This document shows positions 36,641-44,794 of a stretch of DNA of 64,000 nucleotides, piece after piece (the first letter of the stretch is position 1; the number at the start of each line of letters is the position of its first letter). The notes under the pieces are model-generated. The model made no database searches, was not told the DNA's origin, and saw nothing but the letters and a program-made list of their open reading frames with translations. This DNA is from Azospirillum endophyticum. Its GTDB lineage: Bacteria; Pseudomonadota; Alphaproteobacteria; Azospirillales; Azospirillaceae. The DNA is taken from positions 42,260-106,259 of the forward strand of contig NZ_JAENHM010000088.1 in NCBI RefSeq assembly GCF_016595245.1, given 5' to 3'. Made by a program: the position numbers and the translations under genes.

Positions 36641-36783
36641 CCCTTTCCCATCCTGGAAAGGGTGGCGCCAATGGCGCCGGGCGGGAGATGCATCGTGGAT
36701 CGAAGCGCGGAACCGACGGGACATCTCCGAAGCCCTACCCGCCGCCAAGCGACGGGCTCCCCCTTTTCCAGGACGGGAAAGGG
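36641..36783. repeat. 143-bp palindromic repeat between livH and livK
   Basis: The left end (CCCTTTCCCATCCTGGAAAG) and the right end (CCTTTTCCAGGACGGGAAAG) form terminal inverted repeats of about 22 bp with two differences, each end itself being a small hairpin. The centre holds GGCGCC dyads. In an operon such hairpins often stabilise the upstream message, here that of the abundant binding protein. Confidence 0.7.
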
Positions 36784-36813
36784 TAAGCAGCAGCCCGATG
36801 AAAGAAGCGGTGG

Positions 36814-38166
36814 TCAGCGGCCGTCCCAGGCCGGCATCGGGTAGACGACCGGCTTGGTCGCCACGTCGAACGGCCAGACCGTCACGTACTGCCCGCCCTG
36901 CACCTGGACGATGATGCCCGTGCCCAGCTCGTTCTGGCCGCTGGCGTCGAACTTGACGCCCTTCCACGGCATGATCAGGCCGCTGGCCGGGATGTCCGTC
37001 TTCTGCAGAGCCTCGCGGATCGCGTCGGGCTTGGTCGAGCCGGCGCGGTCCAGCGCATCGGCCAGCACGGCGATGCCGGTGAAGGCGCGGGCCGAGTTGC
37101 CGTTGAAATTGACGCCGGAGCGCTTCTGCATCAGGTCGTTGACCTGTTTGATCAGCGGGTTGCGTTCGGCCTGATCGAGCGCCCAGACCTCGCGGCTGAT
37201 GACGAACTCGCCATCCTTGCCCATGGTCTTCAGGAACTCGCTGTCGTTGAAGCCGGCGTCGTTGGCCAGCAGCATCTTCGGCAGGAAGCCCAGCTCCTTG
37301 TAGGTCTTCATCGACAGGATGGCGTCGCCGAGATAGCTCGACTGCATGATGACGGCCGGGGCGGACGCCTTGATCCGCTGCACCTCGGACGTCATCTGGG
37401 TGGTCTTGGCCGGGTAGAGGATCTTCTCGGCGATGGTGAACTTCTGCTCTTCGGACAGCTTCACCTGGAGCTTGGTCGTCTCGTTGCCCCACAGCGTGTT
37501 CTCGTTGAACAGCGCGATGTTGCGCAGCTTGTCGCCGGTCTTCTTCTCCATGTCGCCGAGGAAGGTGAAGAAGTTGCCGACGAACAGGTCGTCATGCGGG
37601 GTGGTGCGGAAGAACCATTTGAACTTGCGCTGGGTCAGCGAGGCCGAGGAGGATTCGCCGTTCAGGAACGGCACGCCGTAGCGTTCGGCGACCTGACTCG
37701 CGGTGGCGGTGACGTTGGAGAAATAGGCGCCGGTCAGCGCCACGACCTTCTCGCTGGTGATCAGGCGCTCGGCCTCGGTGGCGCCGACCTGCGGGTTGCC
37801 CTGGTGGTCGCCGAAGATCAGCTTGATCTTGGCACCCTTCAGGTTCGGCAGGCCGATGCCGGCGACCAGACCCGGCGGGGCGGGAATTTCCTTGTTGACG
37901 ATGGCGGCGGCCAGTTCGGCGGCGGCCTTCAGCTCGACGCCGGTGGAGGCGGCGGCACCGGTCAGCGGATAGATCACGCCGATGCGGATTTCGTCCTCGG
38001 CATGGGCCGGAGCGGCGCCGAAGCCGATGCCAGTGAGCGCGGTCGTGGTCAGCAGGGCCGCGGCGGCAAGCATATGCTTGAGGGTCCGGCGGCGGGTGGG
38101 GGACTTGATCTCGGCCCGGGCATCGGGCGTACGGGTGGGTTCGGTGATCGCTGCCGCGAACCGCAT
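36814..38166 (-). CDS. livK: ABC transporter periplasmic ligand-binding protein (LivK type)
   Basis: 450 aa. From the ATG at 38166 (GGAG upstream) the signal peptide is unusual: about 28 polar residues precede TRRRTLKHMLAAAALLTTTA and a cleavage site near AHA-EDE; the paired arginines make a twin-arginine signal possible. The mature part is a Peripla_BP_6 protein: IRIGVIYPLTGAAASTGVEL, FGDHQGNPQVGATEAERLI and VVALTGAYFSNVTA are typical. Family members bind amino acids, amides or aromatic acids. It is the first gene after the LysR gene and starts the livKHMGF set; the following ycsI-pxp genes hint at 5-oxoproline or a peptide-like ligand. Confidence 0.88.
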   Translation of the reverse strand: MRFAAAITEPTRTPDARAEIKSPTRRRTLKHMLAAAALLTTTALTGIGFGAAPAHAEDEIRIGVIYPLTGAAASTGVELKAAAELAAAIVNKEIPAPPGLVAGIGLPNLKGAKIKLIFGDHQGNPQVGATEAERLITSEKVVALTGAYFSNVTATASQVAERYGVPFLNGESSSASLTQRKFKWFFRTTPHDDLFVGNFFTFLGDMEKKTGDKLRNIALFNENTLWGNETTKLQVKLSEEQKFTIAEKILYPAKTTQMTSEVQRIKASAPAVIMQSSYLGDAILSMKTYKELGFLPKMLLANDAGFNDSEFLKTMGKDGEFVISREVWALDQAERNPLIKQVNDLMQKRSGVNFNGNSARAFTGIAVLADALDRAGSTKPDAIREALQKTDIPASGLIMPWKGVKFDASGQNELGTGIIVQVQGGQYVTVWPFDVATKPVVYPMPAWDGR

Positions 38167-38292
38167 CGTGGTTCTCCTCTGTTCAGTGCCTTGGTGGCTT
38201 GCGGCGCTTGCCTTTGCGGCTGGTTGGGTGCGCCTCTGACAGGATGATGACACGAACAGTCTTAGGTGCGTCCAATCGTAAGTTTTGATCTG

Positions 38293-38317
38293 GATTGATA
38301 ACCAGGAGCGATCAATC
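38293..38317. promoter_or_regulatory. Perfect inverted repeat before livK, operator candidate
   Basis: GATTGAT (38293-38299) and ATCAATC (38311-38317) are separated by 11 bp, a layout that fits LysR-type boxes (T-N11-A). It lies between the lysR stop and the livK start in an AT-rich stretch. It has no T tract, so a terminator is less likely. Binding by the adjacent LysR protein is inference. Confidence 0.5.
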
Positions 38318-38337
38318 ACCTGCTAATACGCGCCGGC

Positions 38338-39258
38338 TCAGTCCGCGGCACGCGGAGCCTCGTTGCCGGTGGCCGCCTCGTAATCGGCGGCCACCGCAGC
38401 CGCCAGATCGGCGACGACCGAGGCCATGTGGTTCTCGGCCGTGGCGGAATGGGCGGCACAGAAGGTCATCCCCAGCGGAGGCGCCTGCGACCGGATCAAC
38501 CGTAGCGTGCCCTCCGCCAGCTCCCGCTGAACGATGGCGGTCGGGATCACGCTGACGCCGACCGCGTCCACCGCCATGCGGACGACGCTGGCGAGCGAGC
38601 TGTTGCCGAACATCCGCACCTGCAGGCCGATGGAGGTGAACAGCTCGCGGATCACGCCGTAGGGTTGGGTGGTGCGGGAGAAGGTGATGATCGGCCAAGC
38701 CGCGAGATCGCTGAGCGAGACCGGCTCCGCCGGCAGGGGCAGCGCCGGGCTCACCACCCAGCCCAGCGGGTAGTTGCCGACCGGTACGGTCCTGAACCGC
38801 ACGTCGGTGTAGGAGGCCAGCATCACCGCCACGTCGAGTTCATGCCGGGCCAGCGCATCGCGCAGGCTGGGAGAGGTTTCCACCTCGATCTCCAAAGACA
38901 CGGCGGGATAGAGCGCGTTCAGCCGCTCGATCAGCTGGCTGAGCCAGGTGTGGACCACCGTCTCCGCCACGCCGAGCCGGATGACGCCGCGGATGGCGCT
39001 GCGGTCCGCCACGGCGGTCAGCAGCTCCGACTTCAGCGCCATCATCTTCTCGGCATAGGTCAGCAGGACCATCGCCTGCGGCGTCGGCGCCACCCGTCGG
39101 CCGACGCGGTCGAACAGCACGACGCCCAGCTCGTCCTGAAGCTGGGCGATACGGGCGGAGACCGCCGGCTGGGTGGTGTTCAGCCGTTCGGCCGCCCGGC
39201 GGAAACCGCCGAGCCGCATCGTCCAGATGAAGGTCTCCAGCGACTTCAGGTCCAGCAT
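38338..39258 (-). CDS. LysR family transcriptional regulator
   Basis: 306 aa, standard length. The N-terminal winged helix-turn-helix reads LETFIWTMRLGGFRRAAERL then NTTQPAVSARIAQLQDELG; the effector domain starts near IRGVIRLGVAETVVHTWL. It lies on the same strand directly upstream of livK rather than divergent from it, so it may be the first gene of the transport and oxoproline unit, or be expressed separately with the palindrome at 38293-38317 controlling livK. The inducer is unknown; 5-oxoproline is a reasonable guess from the downstream genes. Confidence 0.9.
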   Translation of the reverse strand: MLDLKSLETFIWTMRLGGFRRAAERLNTTQPAVSARIAQLQDELGVVLFDRVGRRVAPTPQAMVLLTYAEKMMALKSELLTAVADRSAIRGVIRLGVAETVVHTWLSQLIERLNALYPAVSLEIEVETSPSLRDALARHELDVAVMLASYTDVRFRTVPVGNYPLGWVVSPALPLPAEPVSLSDLAAWPIITFSRTTQPYGVIRELFTSIGLQVRMFGNSSLASVVRMAVDAVGVSVIPTAIVQRELAEGTLRLIRSQAPPLGMTFCAAHSATAENHMASVVADLAAAVAADYEAATGNEAPRAAD

Positions 39259-39313
39259 GCCTCACCCATCCCCGTTCAGGACCATCGCACACCGCACCGT
39301 CATCGCCGGTGAG

Positions 39314-39883
39314 TCAGTCCTGGCCGTCCAGCGTCGCCAGTTCAGCCTCGACCGCCACCAAACGCTCCCGCAGCCGGTCGCGTTCCGCCTCCAGGGCCTC
39401 GCGGCGGCCGACATGGTCAATGGCCTTGTTCCGCAGGTCGCGCTTGAACCGCACGATCTCCGGCCGGGTGACGTCGGGACGGATCAGGTTGCGCTGATCC
39501 GCCAGCCGCAGCTGCTCGCTGGTCAGGGTGGCAAGCTGGTAGACCGTAGCATAGCTGGGCGGCAGCTTCGGTCCCGGCAGGCGCCCGCTGTCGACAGCCT
39601 CCGCCACCATGCGCAGCTGGTAGGCGACCTGATAGCCGAAGGGCAGCTCGTTCTCCACCATCGCCTGGAACTCACCGTGCGGCAGGCGTGCCCGCGCCTG
39701 GACCAGATAGCGGCCGATCAGCAGGAACTTCTCCTGCGCGCTGCGCCAGAGGGTGGAGATTTCCTGGACGAACTCCTCGCGCCGGACGAGGTCGACGGTC
39801 GCCTCCGACATGCGCTCGATCCGCTCGTCCACTGCGATGTGGCGACGGGCCTGGGCCTTCGAGACCTGTTTGAATCCGCTCAT
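39314..39883 (-). CDS. DUF3102-like protein overlapping parA, ParB-like partner candidate
   Basis: 189 aa, presumably cytoplasmic. The centre (EKFLLIGRYLVQARARLPHG followed by EFQAMVENELPFGYQVAYQL) matches the DUF3102 pattern of plasmid and mobile-element proteins. The C-terminus from about residue 150 is strongly charged and predicted coiled coil (REALEAERDRLRERLVAVEAE). There is no ParB box. Its start overlaps the parA stop by four bases (ATGA, 39880-39883), so the product is made together with ParA and probably takes the place of ParB as DNA-binding adaptor. That role is inferred from position only. Confidence 0.7.
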   Translation of the reverse strand: MSGFKQVSKAQARRHIAVDERIERMSEATVDLVRREEFVQEISTLWRSAQEKFLLIGRYLVQARARLPHGEFQAMVENELPFGYQVAYQLRMVAEAVDSGRLPGPKLPPSYATVYQLATLTSEQLRLADQRNLIRPDVTRPEIVRFKRDLRNKAIDHVGRREALEAERDRLRERLVAVEAELATLDGQD

Positions 39884-40563
39884 TGCGCCAGCTCCAGTTC
39901 GTGGCGGACGAAGGCCCAGACGCCGGCGACATGCTCGGCTCCCTTGCCGCCCTTCAGTTCAAGCAAGCCGAGCCCGCGGCCGGCGGTGAACTGGATGTCC
40001 TCGTAATCCGGGACCTCGACCGGGCAGATCCGGCCGTCGTCCAGCAGCTTCCTCTGCGCCTCGGTGAAGCCGCGGGTGCGCGGCTTCACGCGGTTCATGA
40101 CGAAGGCCGCGTTCTTGCCGTAGCGGCGGACGAAGCGCATCCAGGGCCGGACGGAATCGAGGTCGTCGTCGCTCTGGCCGGTCGGCACCACGATCAGGTC
40201 GGAGGACAGGGCCAGCAGCTTGAACTCTTCCGGATGGTCCTCGATCGAGGGCGGCGTGTCGATCACCAGCAGGTCGAAGCCCGCGATGCCGTCGAGCGCC
40301 GCACGGATGTCGGCCGGGGTCATCCCCGCTTCGAAATGGGTGATGGACGCCATGCCGTCCGGACGCTTGGCGAACCACTTGGTCAGGCTGCGCTGCGGAT
40401 CAAGGTCGAGCGTCGCCACCGCGCACCCGTCGAGCGCCGCCGCCACCGCGATGTTGCGGCTGAGCGTCGTCTTGCCGATCCCGCCCTTCGGGCCATTGAC
40501 CAGCAAGCGCTTCACCGGCACGTGTCCCGTGTCGTTGCCCATTCCCATGCCCCTTTTCGCCAT
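39880..40563 (-). CDS. parA: ParA family partition ATPase
   Basis: 227 aa. The deviant Walker A is KGGIGKTT (in NGPKGGIGKTTLSRN), followed by ATLDLDPQRSLTKW and LLVIDTPPSIEDH, so all ParA/MinD ATPase motifs are present. No N-terminal helix-turn-helix, so it is a small (type Ib-like) ParA that would not itself repress its operon. A palindrome TAAGAC-GT-GTCTTA lies 45 bp upstream. The ATG at 40563 has AGGGG upstream; MGNDTG at 40542 is an alternative start. It is followed, with overlap, by the DUF3102-like gene. Role: segregation of this replicon. Confidence 0.9.
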   Translation of the reverse strand: MAKRGMGMGNDTGHVPVKRLLVNGPKGGIGKTTLSRNIAVAAALDGCAVATLDLDPQRSLTKWFAKRPDGMASITHFEAGMTPADIRAALDGIAGFDLLVIDTPPSIEDHPEEFKLLALSSDLIVVPTGQSDDDLDSVRPWMRFVRRYGKNAAFVMNRVKPRTRGFTEAQRKLLDDGRICPVEVPDYEDIQFTAGRGLGLLELKGGKGAEHVAGVWAFVRHELELAQ

Positions 40564-40607
40564 CGGCTGTCGGCCCCTTTTACCAAAGCGCGGCCATGGC
40601 GCAAATC

Positions 40608-40678
40608 TAAGACGTGTCTTAACTTCGTACACGCCTCCACAGGGTGTCGTCCCTGCCACAGACAATGCCCTTAAGACA
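40608..40678. promoter_or_regulatory. Paired TTAAGACA boxes before parA
   Basis: TAAGACGTGTCTTA (40608-40621) is a perfect 14-bp palindrome, and TTAAGACA recurs at 40671-40678, 50 bp away. Both lie in the 127-bp gap before parA. They could be the operator of the parA unit or centromere-like binding sites of the DUF3102-like partner. Confidence 0.5.
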
Positions 40679-40690
40679 GAAGCAGTTCCA

Positions 40691-41338
40691 TCATCGCATC
40701 CGACGTACGGCCGATGCCAGCACCGGACGCAGCAGCCCGGATGCACTGCCGCTTCCCGTCTCACCGCTCCGTTCCCCAGCCATCGCGATGGCGCGCAGCC
40801 GGTCGGCCAAGGCCCGCTCCGCGGTACAGGCCTCCTCGCACAGGGCGCGGATCTCGGCGATGCTCGGCCGCCATTTGCGGGTTCGCCGCCATCTGCGCGC
40901 CGCCTGGTCGATGGCCCAGGCGGGAAACTCTCCCAGATCGTCCGCCCAATCCATCGCGAGCAATTGCTCCACCTCCGGGGTCGTCGCCTTCGCCGGGAAA
41001 TGGCTGAGCAGGGCCAGCACGCGGCCGAGCAGATGGTTGGCCGATGCCGGCGCCAGGATGCTCTCGTCGATCTCGGTGAGCGCCTGCCGGGCCAAGGCGG
41101 CGTGGCGCGGCGTCACTCCGTCCGGCGGCGTCCAGTCCTCCACCACATCGGCGAAGCCATCTTCGGTGAAGCGGCTGTGGCGCCCGACCTGCCCGCAATC
41201 GAGCAACCGCTGCAGAGGTTCCGGCAACGCGTCGCGCAGCATCCGGCTGCGCAAGCCGGGCGCCATCGCCGGGTCGAAGGGCAGTGGCAGGCTTGGCGGA
41301 ACCGGGCTGGATGCGGGGAACGGGTGCAGGTTGCTCAT
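40691..41338 (-). CDS. 215-aa protein of the replication module
   Basis: I do not recognise a named family with certainty. The sequence has a helical C-terminal half with FPAWAIDQAARRWRRTRKWR followed by PSIAEIRALCEEACTAERALADRLRAI, a layout also seen in phage and plasmid proteins encoded after a helix-turn-helix replication protein (lambda P-like position). The N-terminal 30 residues are Pro-rich. No enzyme motif. Its ATG overlaps the stop of the HTH gene (ATGA, 41335-41338), so the two products are probably made in fixed ratio. A helper in replication initiation, such as a helicase loader or regulator, is possible but unproven. Confidence 0.65.
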   Translation of the reverse strand: MSNLHPFPASSPVPPSLPLPFDPAMAPGLRSRMLRDALPEPLQRLLDCGQVGRHSRFTEDGFADVVEDWTPPDGVTPRHAALARQALTEIDESILAPASANHLLGRVLALLSHFPAKATTPEVEQLLAMDWADDLGEFPAWAIDQAARRWRRTRKWRPSIAEIRALCEEACTAERALADRLRAIAMAGERSGETGSGSASGLLRPVLASAVRRMR

Positions 41339-42246
41339 GCGATCCCCCAGGGGCTGGCGGCGGTGGTGGAAGACGTGGACAGGGCGGCCGCGGAGTGTCC
41401 GGTCGCGGATTGGCCAACCGGCTGCCCTCCGTTCAAACGGGCGGCGACGCTTGCCCAGGCGGACAGGCGCTGTTCGGCGCCGGCTGCTGCAGTCGGCATG
41501 ACGGGACGGGAGCCGGCCCGTCCGGCCCTGCCATCCGGTGCGCGGACCGTTGCCGCGGGCCGTTGCTCCATGCGGGCGGTGACACGCGCCATGTCCTGGA
41601 GGAGCCAGGAGCGCCACGCCGCGGCAGGATCGCGGTACCGGTAGCCATGGGCGCGGCATTGCTGGACGAAGCGTTCGGCGTGTCTCCCGACATCGACCTC
41701 CGGGAACTGCGCCGTCGCCCATTGGCGATCGGTCGGGGCCGGCACCCAATCCTGGGGAACGGGTTCCGCCGGAGTTGTCTCATGCTCGTCCGCACGCCGG
41801 TGGAGCGTGTCTGGAATCTGTTCTGGTTCAGGCTGTTCGTGACTCGCTGCTGAACAGGGGGAGTCCGCCGGCGAGTCAACGGGGCTGTCCACCCCTGCAC
41901 CATCCGTGGCGGCGTTCCCGGCAAGCAGAACCAGCCGGTAGCGGCAGCTCAGCCTGCCGCCGTTGGCGGACCGGCGATGTTCGATGCCGACCAGCTCGAG
42001 CGCTTCCAGCCGGCCCAGGATACGATTGACGGTCGGCCGGCTGCGTTTCAGCTTTTCCGCCAGCGTCGCCTGCGACGGCCAGCACACCCCGGCCTCGTCG
42101 GCGTAGGTGCTGAGCGCGGCCAGTACGGCAAGGCCGTCGGCGTCGAGATCGGGGTGGTCGAGCCACCAGGCCGGGATCCGGCCCCAACGGTTCTGCCCGC
42201 TGCGGTTCGGGGGCGTGCTGCTCGCTTTCGTGCTGTTCCGGGTCAT
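41335..42246 (-). CDS. Helix-turn-helix protein of the replication module
   Basis: 303 aa. Residues about 18-100 form a winged helix-turn-helix of the HTH_36 kind: WGRIPAWWLDHPDLDADGLA, then CWPSQATLAEKLKRSRPTVN and RILGRLEALELVGIEHR. The middle is low-complexity and acidic; around 165-215 (QFPEVDVGRHAERFVQQCRA, then YRYRDPAAAWRSWLLQD) there is a second compact domain like those at the C-terminus of phage and plasmid replication proteins. It is divergent from the rep gene and starts 88 bp from the first iteron-like repeat. A replication initiator or iteron-binding regulator is likely. It overlaps the 215-aa gene by four bases. Confidence 0.78.
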   Translation of the reverse strand: MTRNSTKASSTPPNRSGQNRWGRIPAWWLDHPDLDADGLAVLAALSTYADEAGVCWPSQATLAEKLKRSRPTVNRILGRLEALELVGIEHRRSANGGRLSCRYRLVLLAGNAATDGAGVDSPVDSPADSPCSAASHEQPEPEQIPDTLHRRADEHETTPAEPVPQDWVPAPTDRQWATAQFPEVDVGRHAERFVQQCRAHGYRYRDPAAAWRSWLLQDMARVTARMEQRPAATVRAPDGRAGRAGSRPVMPTAAAGAEQRLSAWASVAARLNGGQPVGQSATGHSAAALSTSSTTAASPWGIA

Positions 42247-42333
42247 CTGTGGCGATACTCCTCCGCGCAATTGGCCGCATCGGCGGCGGTCGCGATTGGA
42301 TCGGAGGATTCGAAGCGATCCGCGGCAGAGTCG

Positions 42334-42810
42334 AATCGCGAGCCGCAACTCCATGGTCCCTCCATGGAGCGGCAACCCGCGGATCCTGAGTGACAGCCCG
42401 CGACCTTGAAGCCTCTGCCCGCGACCATGGAGCGTCAGCCCGCGATGCCGCGCCGAATCGGGATCCTGGTGCTTTTGGTCGCGGTCATGGAGCCATTGCC
42501 CGCGATTGCGCCTTGGCTGCCCCCCACGATCCTGGAGCGACAGCCCGCGATTGCCCGCCCCGGGGGGATCGGCGGACAATTCCGCCGTCCCCTCGCTCGC
42601 GCGACATGCCCATGGAGTGGTAGCCCGCGGTTCCGCTGCCCAGGCCGGCCATGTCCGGGCGCCGATTCTCTCCGATTCTTCAAGGAGTCGCGGGATTGTG
42701 GCCCGGGAGGGCACGGCTTGGGACCCAATCGCGGGCTATCGCTCCATGACTGCGGGCCGTTGCTCCATCATCGCGGGGTGCGGCACCATATCCGCGGGCT
42801 GTCGCTCCAT
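42334..42810. repeat. Iteron array, probable origin of replication
   Basis: About twelve degenerate 19-22 bp repeats fit the consensus ATGGAGCGACAGCCCGCGAT. Forward copies start near 42364, 42386, 42405, 42427, 42487, 42532 and 42612; the first four are packed at 20-22 bp steps, two helical turns apart. Copies in the opposite orientation lie at 42334-42355, 42726-42747, 42750-42768, 42769-42789 and 42790-42810. The 646-bp gap between the divergent HTH and rep genes holds nothing else that looks like a gene. The layout is that of an iteron-controlled plasmid or chromid origin. I see no clear DnaA box and no marked AT-rich unwinding stretch. Confidence 0.88.
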
Positions 42811-42892
42811 CCCGGATGCGGTAGTTTCTCCGGGTTCTGTTGCACCGGCGGGACCGGCGCGCCATGGTTACTCCCGACCCTCGGAGACGTTC

Positions 42893-44125
42893 ATGACCAA
42901 GATGGCCCCGACCAGCGCCGCGCAACTCATCCTGTTCGAGCTGGAAGACCGTTCGCAATCGCACCTGATCGCGCTCTACGATCTGGCGCCGCGGTTCGTG
43001 TTCGTCTCCCGCGACAACGACAAGGAAAAGGCGGCCAAGGACAAGGGCGAGCTGGTCACCAAGGACAACTTCATCAAGTCGGTGCGGCGCGAGTTCGCCT
43101 TCCGCGGCCGCAACTACCGTCTGACCGTGCAGCCGGCCCGTATCGACCGGCTGAGCACGGCGAAGAAGGACGACCGCGCGCCCGGCGGCGGACCGGATCT
43201 GGTCGAGGTCGAGATCTTCCCGTCGGAGCGCGAGCAGGTGGTGGAGCAGGTCGTCCGCCGCCTCGCCATGGACCGCTCCCGCCTGTCGCTGACCGGCGAG
43301 AACCGCGACAAGGTGCAGATGCGCTTCAGCCTCTACGAGATCCAGCGGGAGCTGCGGGCGGTCAACCACACCCTGTCGATCCAGGACATCCGCGAATCGC
43401 TGACCATCCTGGCGCGCTCCCGCATCATCATCTCGACCGGCAGCAGCGCCGAACCGGGGAAGAAGAGCCGCGGGCAGAACCTGCTGGAATCGACCGCCTT
43501 CCCGGTGCTGGCAATCCGCTCGCGCCCGGATCTGGTGGACGAGGACGGCGGGGTCGAGGAGACCTACCTGGAGTTCAACCCGCTGGTCTCCGCCGCCATC
43601 CGCGATCTGGAGTTCAAGCCGGTCTCTTACGCTTGGCTGATGAAGCTGAAGTCGCCGGTGTCGCGCTGGCTCTACAACCGCCTGTCGATCGAATACGACA
43701 CCGCCGACGACGAGGCGAAGCCGGTGTCGATCAGCGCCGACGAGATCATCAAGAACAGCGGCATGAACGAGTGGTCGCGCCGCCGCGACACGCTGCGGGT
43801 GGTGACATCCGCCGTCGATGCGCTGGTGGAGGAGGGGATCCTCGACGTCGCCGACAAGGAATACACCAAGGTCGGCAAGCGCATCGACGCCATCGATTAT
43901 GTGCTGGCGCCGTCGCAGAAGTTCCTGGATCAGGTGCGCCGCGGCCGCCGCGTGCAGATCACCAACATCGACCTGCTCAAGCAGATCGTCGGCAACGCCA
44001 TGCGCCCCGACGGTTTCGTCCCCCTGAAAGCCGGCGAGGTGGCGGACATGCGTCACAAGCGGGCCAAGCGGCTGGCCGACCCGGCCAAGCCGGAGCAGCC
44101 ATCCTTGCCGCTACCGAAGGAATAG
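42893..44125 (+). CDS. Replication initiator-like protein (winged-helix, RepA type)
   Basis: 410 aa. The middle has two winged-helix-like blocks: RFSLYEIQRELRAVNHTLSI then IQDIRESLTILARSRIIIST, and later FKPVSYAWLMKLKSPVSRWL, YNRLSIEYDT, ADEIIKNSGMNEWSRRRDTL with VDALVEEGILDVADKEY, the sort of repeat arrangement found in iteron-binding Rep proteins. The charged C-terminus (residues 380-410) is typical of DNA-binding tails. The ATG at 42893 has GGAG upstream and follows the inverted iterons by 82 bp, so autoregulation through them is likely. It resembles initiators of Azospirillum-type large plasmids from memory; a named Pfam match cannot be stated. Confidence 0.8.
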   Translation: MTKMAPTSAAQLILFELEDRSQSHLIALYDLAPRFVFVSRDNDKEKAAKDKGELVTKDNFIKSVRREFAFRGRNYRLTVQPARIDRLSTAKKDDRAPGGGPDLVEVEIFPSEREQVVEQVVRRLAMDRSRLSLTGENRDKVQMRFSLYEIQRELRAVNHTLSIQDIRESLTILARSRIIISTGSSAEPGKKSRGQNLLESTAFPVLAIRSRPDLVDEDGGVEETYLEFNPLVSAAIRDLEFKPVSYAWLMKLKSPVSRWLYNRLSIEYDTADDEAKPVSISADEIIKNSGMNEWSRRRDTLRVVTSAVDALVEEGILDVADKEYTKVGKRIDAIDYVLAPSQKFLDQVRRGRRVQITNIDLLKQIVGNAMRPDGFVPLKAGEVADMRHKRAKRLADPAKPEQPSLPLPKE

Positions 44126-44140
44126 CGCGTCGCCGGGGTG

Positions 44141-44794
44141 TCAGCGTGTCAGCAGGCGCCGCGCCAGCAGCGTGACCGCGGTCCCGAGCAGGGCGCCGGC
44201 CAGCACGTCGGATGCCCAATGCCGGTGCTTGACCACCCGCCCGCTGGCCAGGGCCGCCGCAGTTCCGTAGATCATCAGACTTTGCGTCGGCGACCGGCTG
44301 ACCGTGGCGAGTGCGGTCGCCGCGGCGAAGGCGCTCGCGGCATGGCCCGACGGCAGCGACCTTGCGCTGATCTTCTTTTTCGGCCGCCGGCGCGGCGCGC
44401 ATTCGTCGGGACGGCGGCGCTTGACGTAGCGTTTGATTGAGCGGCTGGCGGTCGCCGTCGCCACCAGCCCAAGGACGCCGACGCTGCCGGCGCGGCGTAG
44501 ATCCTCCTGCCCGGTCAACAGCCCGACAATTCCGGCGATGGCGAAGCTGGGGATCAGGACCGGCCGCTTTATGACGTAATGGCCCGCGGTTGCCAGCACG
44601 CGGCTCATCGGCCCCGGATCGCAGGTGACGATGTCGTGGACCTGGGCGTCCAGCGCATCGACCGCTGTCAGGGCGGGTTGCAGGACGGCGGGGGCGGGGC
44701 GTCCGCCATAGCCGATGCCACCGCCGGGATTCTCGATGCCGCTCCTGTCGCCGATGACGCCAGCGGTGAAGTCACTGTCTATGATTTCGCTCAA
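44141..44794 (-). CDS. PAP2 superfamily phosphatase
   Basis: 217 aa membrane protein. The three acid phosphatase motifs are present: K-x6-RP in KRYVKRRRPDE, PSGH in LPSGHAASAF, and R-x5-H-x3-D in GRVVKHRHWASD. Hydrophobic segments surround them. Relatives remove phosphate from phosphatidic acid, undecaprenyl pyrophosphate or similar lipids. No ATG fits well: the TTG at 44794 gives MSEIIDSDF-type N-terminus, while starts upstream would run into the PIN gene region. The insert APRRRPKKKIS between motif 1 and 2 is basic. It converges on rep with 15 bp between the stops. Substrate unknown. Confidence 0.82.
   Translation of the reverse strand: MSEIIDSDFTAGVIGDRSGIENPGGGIGYGGRPAPAVLQPALTAVDALDAQVHDIVTCDPGPMSRVLATAGHYVIKRPVLIPSFAIAGIVGLLTGQEDLRRAGSVGVLGLVATATASRSIKRYVKRRRPDECAPRRRPKKKISARSLPSGHAASAFAAATALATVSRSPTQSLMIYGTAAALASGRVVKHRHWASDVLAGALLGTAVTLLARRLLTR

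Noticed and set aside
42334-42810. CRISPR array
   Set aside because: Repeats are degenerate, partly without spacers, change orientation, and lie between replication genes; no cas gene is present. Iterons explain them better.
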